5,002 nucleotides of DNA from Cyanobacteria bacterium UBA791. GTDB lineage: Bacteria > Cyanobacteriota > Vampirovibrionia > Gastranaerophilales > Gastranaerophilaceae. The first letter of the stretch is position 1; every line of letters starts with the position of its first letter. The DNA lies in assembly GCA_002297005.1 (NCBI GenBank), contig DBIX01000058.1:1-5002 (forward strand), written 5' to 3'. The position numbers and the translations under genes were made by a program. Positions 4,645-5,002 of the stretch are shown here, in pieces. Below the pieces are notes generated by a model that worked only from the letters and a program-made list of their open reading frames with translations, made no database searches and had not been told where the DNA came from.

Positions 4645-5002
4645 GTGCAAGGATACTGTTTTGAATTAATTACCGGACCAATGAGTTGCGGTAAAACTGA
4701 AGAATTACTTAGACGTATTAGACGTTGTATTATTGCAAAGAAAAAAGTTAAAGTTATTTCACCAGATGTTGATACTAGAACTAAAGGTGATTATATTGAA
4801 TCTCGTAACGGCTTATTTTTAGAGGCTGTTAAGGTTAAACATGCCATTCAAATTTTGAGTGTTGTGAAACCTGAAGACCAAATTGTTGCTATTGATGAAC
4901 TTCAATTCTTTGATGAAAACATCGTAACTGTTATTACTCAATTAATGAATGAGGGTAAAAAGGTTATCGGTACAGGTTTAGACCTTGATTTTAAAGGTGA
5001 TA
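4645..5002 (+). CDS. tdk: Thymidine kinase, N-terminal part (runs off the window)
   Basis: Phosphorylates thymidine to dTMP with ATP in the pyrimidine salvage pathway; cytosolic, type II (TK1-like) family. The visible 119 residues hold the P-loop GPMSCGKT (11-18) followed by EELLRRIRR, the motif ISPDVDTR (38-45), the Walker B/catalytic segment IDELQFFD (83-90) with E85 as the likely general base, and GLDLDFKG (111-118). The thymidine-binding lasso and the zinc-binding cysteines of the C-terminal domain lie beyond the edge; the family is usually about 190-200 residues, so roughly 40% is missing. The P-loop reads SC where most relatives have FS or NS (GPMFSGKT), which leaves the GxxxxGKT pattern intact. 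Start is GTG by ribosome-site evidence; in-frame ATGs at 4600 and 4615 would add 15 or 10 non-conserved residues. It is transcribed from its own promoter, away from the operon on the left. Confidence 0.93.
   Translation, partial: MQGYCFELITGPMSCGKTEELLRRIRRCIIAKKKVKVISPDVDTRTKGDYIESRNGLFLEAVKVKHAIQILSVVKPEDQIVAIDELQFFDENIVTVITQLMNEGKKVIGTGLDLDFKGD

Overview
This is an AT-rich window (about one third G+C by eye) from a bacterial chromosome, with dense housekeeping genes and clear Shine-Dalgarno sites. The organism cannot be fixed from the sequence. The low G+C, a KMSKS-type tyrosyl-tRNA synthetase with no T-box leader, and an MDR dehydrogenase of a type I associate with cyanobacteria-like genomes would fit a gut Gastranaerophilales (Vampirovibrionia, 'Melainabacteria') lineage. 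A low-GC Bacillota is an alternative. I hold this assignment with low confidence.

Positions 1-3807, minus strand: a tight four-gene operon in the order tyrS (tyrosyl-tRNA synthetase), cysK (cysteine synthase), cysE (serine O-acetyltransferase), then a zinc-type medium-chain dehydrogenase. The gaps are 11 nt and 20 nt, followed by a 1-nt stop/start overlap (TAATG). cysE and cysK together convert serine to cysteine through O-acetylserine. Placing them behind tyrS ties tyrosine charging and cysteine supply to one promoter, a probable extended -10 element at 3839-3847. Two of the four reading frames extend upstream of their real starts, and Shine-Dalgarno sites identify the internal starts.

Positions 3808-3935: a short divergent control region. 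It holds the tyrS promoter and, on the other side, a 15-bp perfect inverted repeat just upstream of a small plus-strand gene. That gene (3936-4307) encodes a 123-residue, highly charged, helical protein of unknown function and ends at a strong intrinsic terminator (4311-4336).

Positions 4337-4644: 308 bases without a recognisable protein gene, but highly structured. They hold a 32-bp near-palindrome (4369-4400) lying over the -35 box of a good promoter (TTGAAA-17-TATAAA). Next come two copies of TGTGGA competing for one TCCACA, then a pyrimidine-rich anti-Shine-Dalgarno-like stretch, then a second intrinsic terminator. Together these look like a roughly 105-nt stand-alone small RNA, or less likely an attenuated leader. 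A separate promoter follows for the last gene, tdk (thymidine kinase), which starts at GTG 4645 and runs off the right edge.

The most interesting item is the candidate small RNA at about 4412-4520 and its palindromic promoter. The rest of the window is ordinary metabolism and translation.
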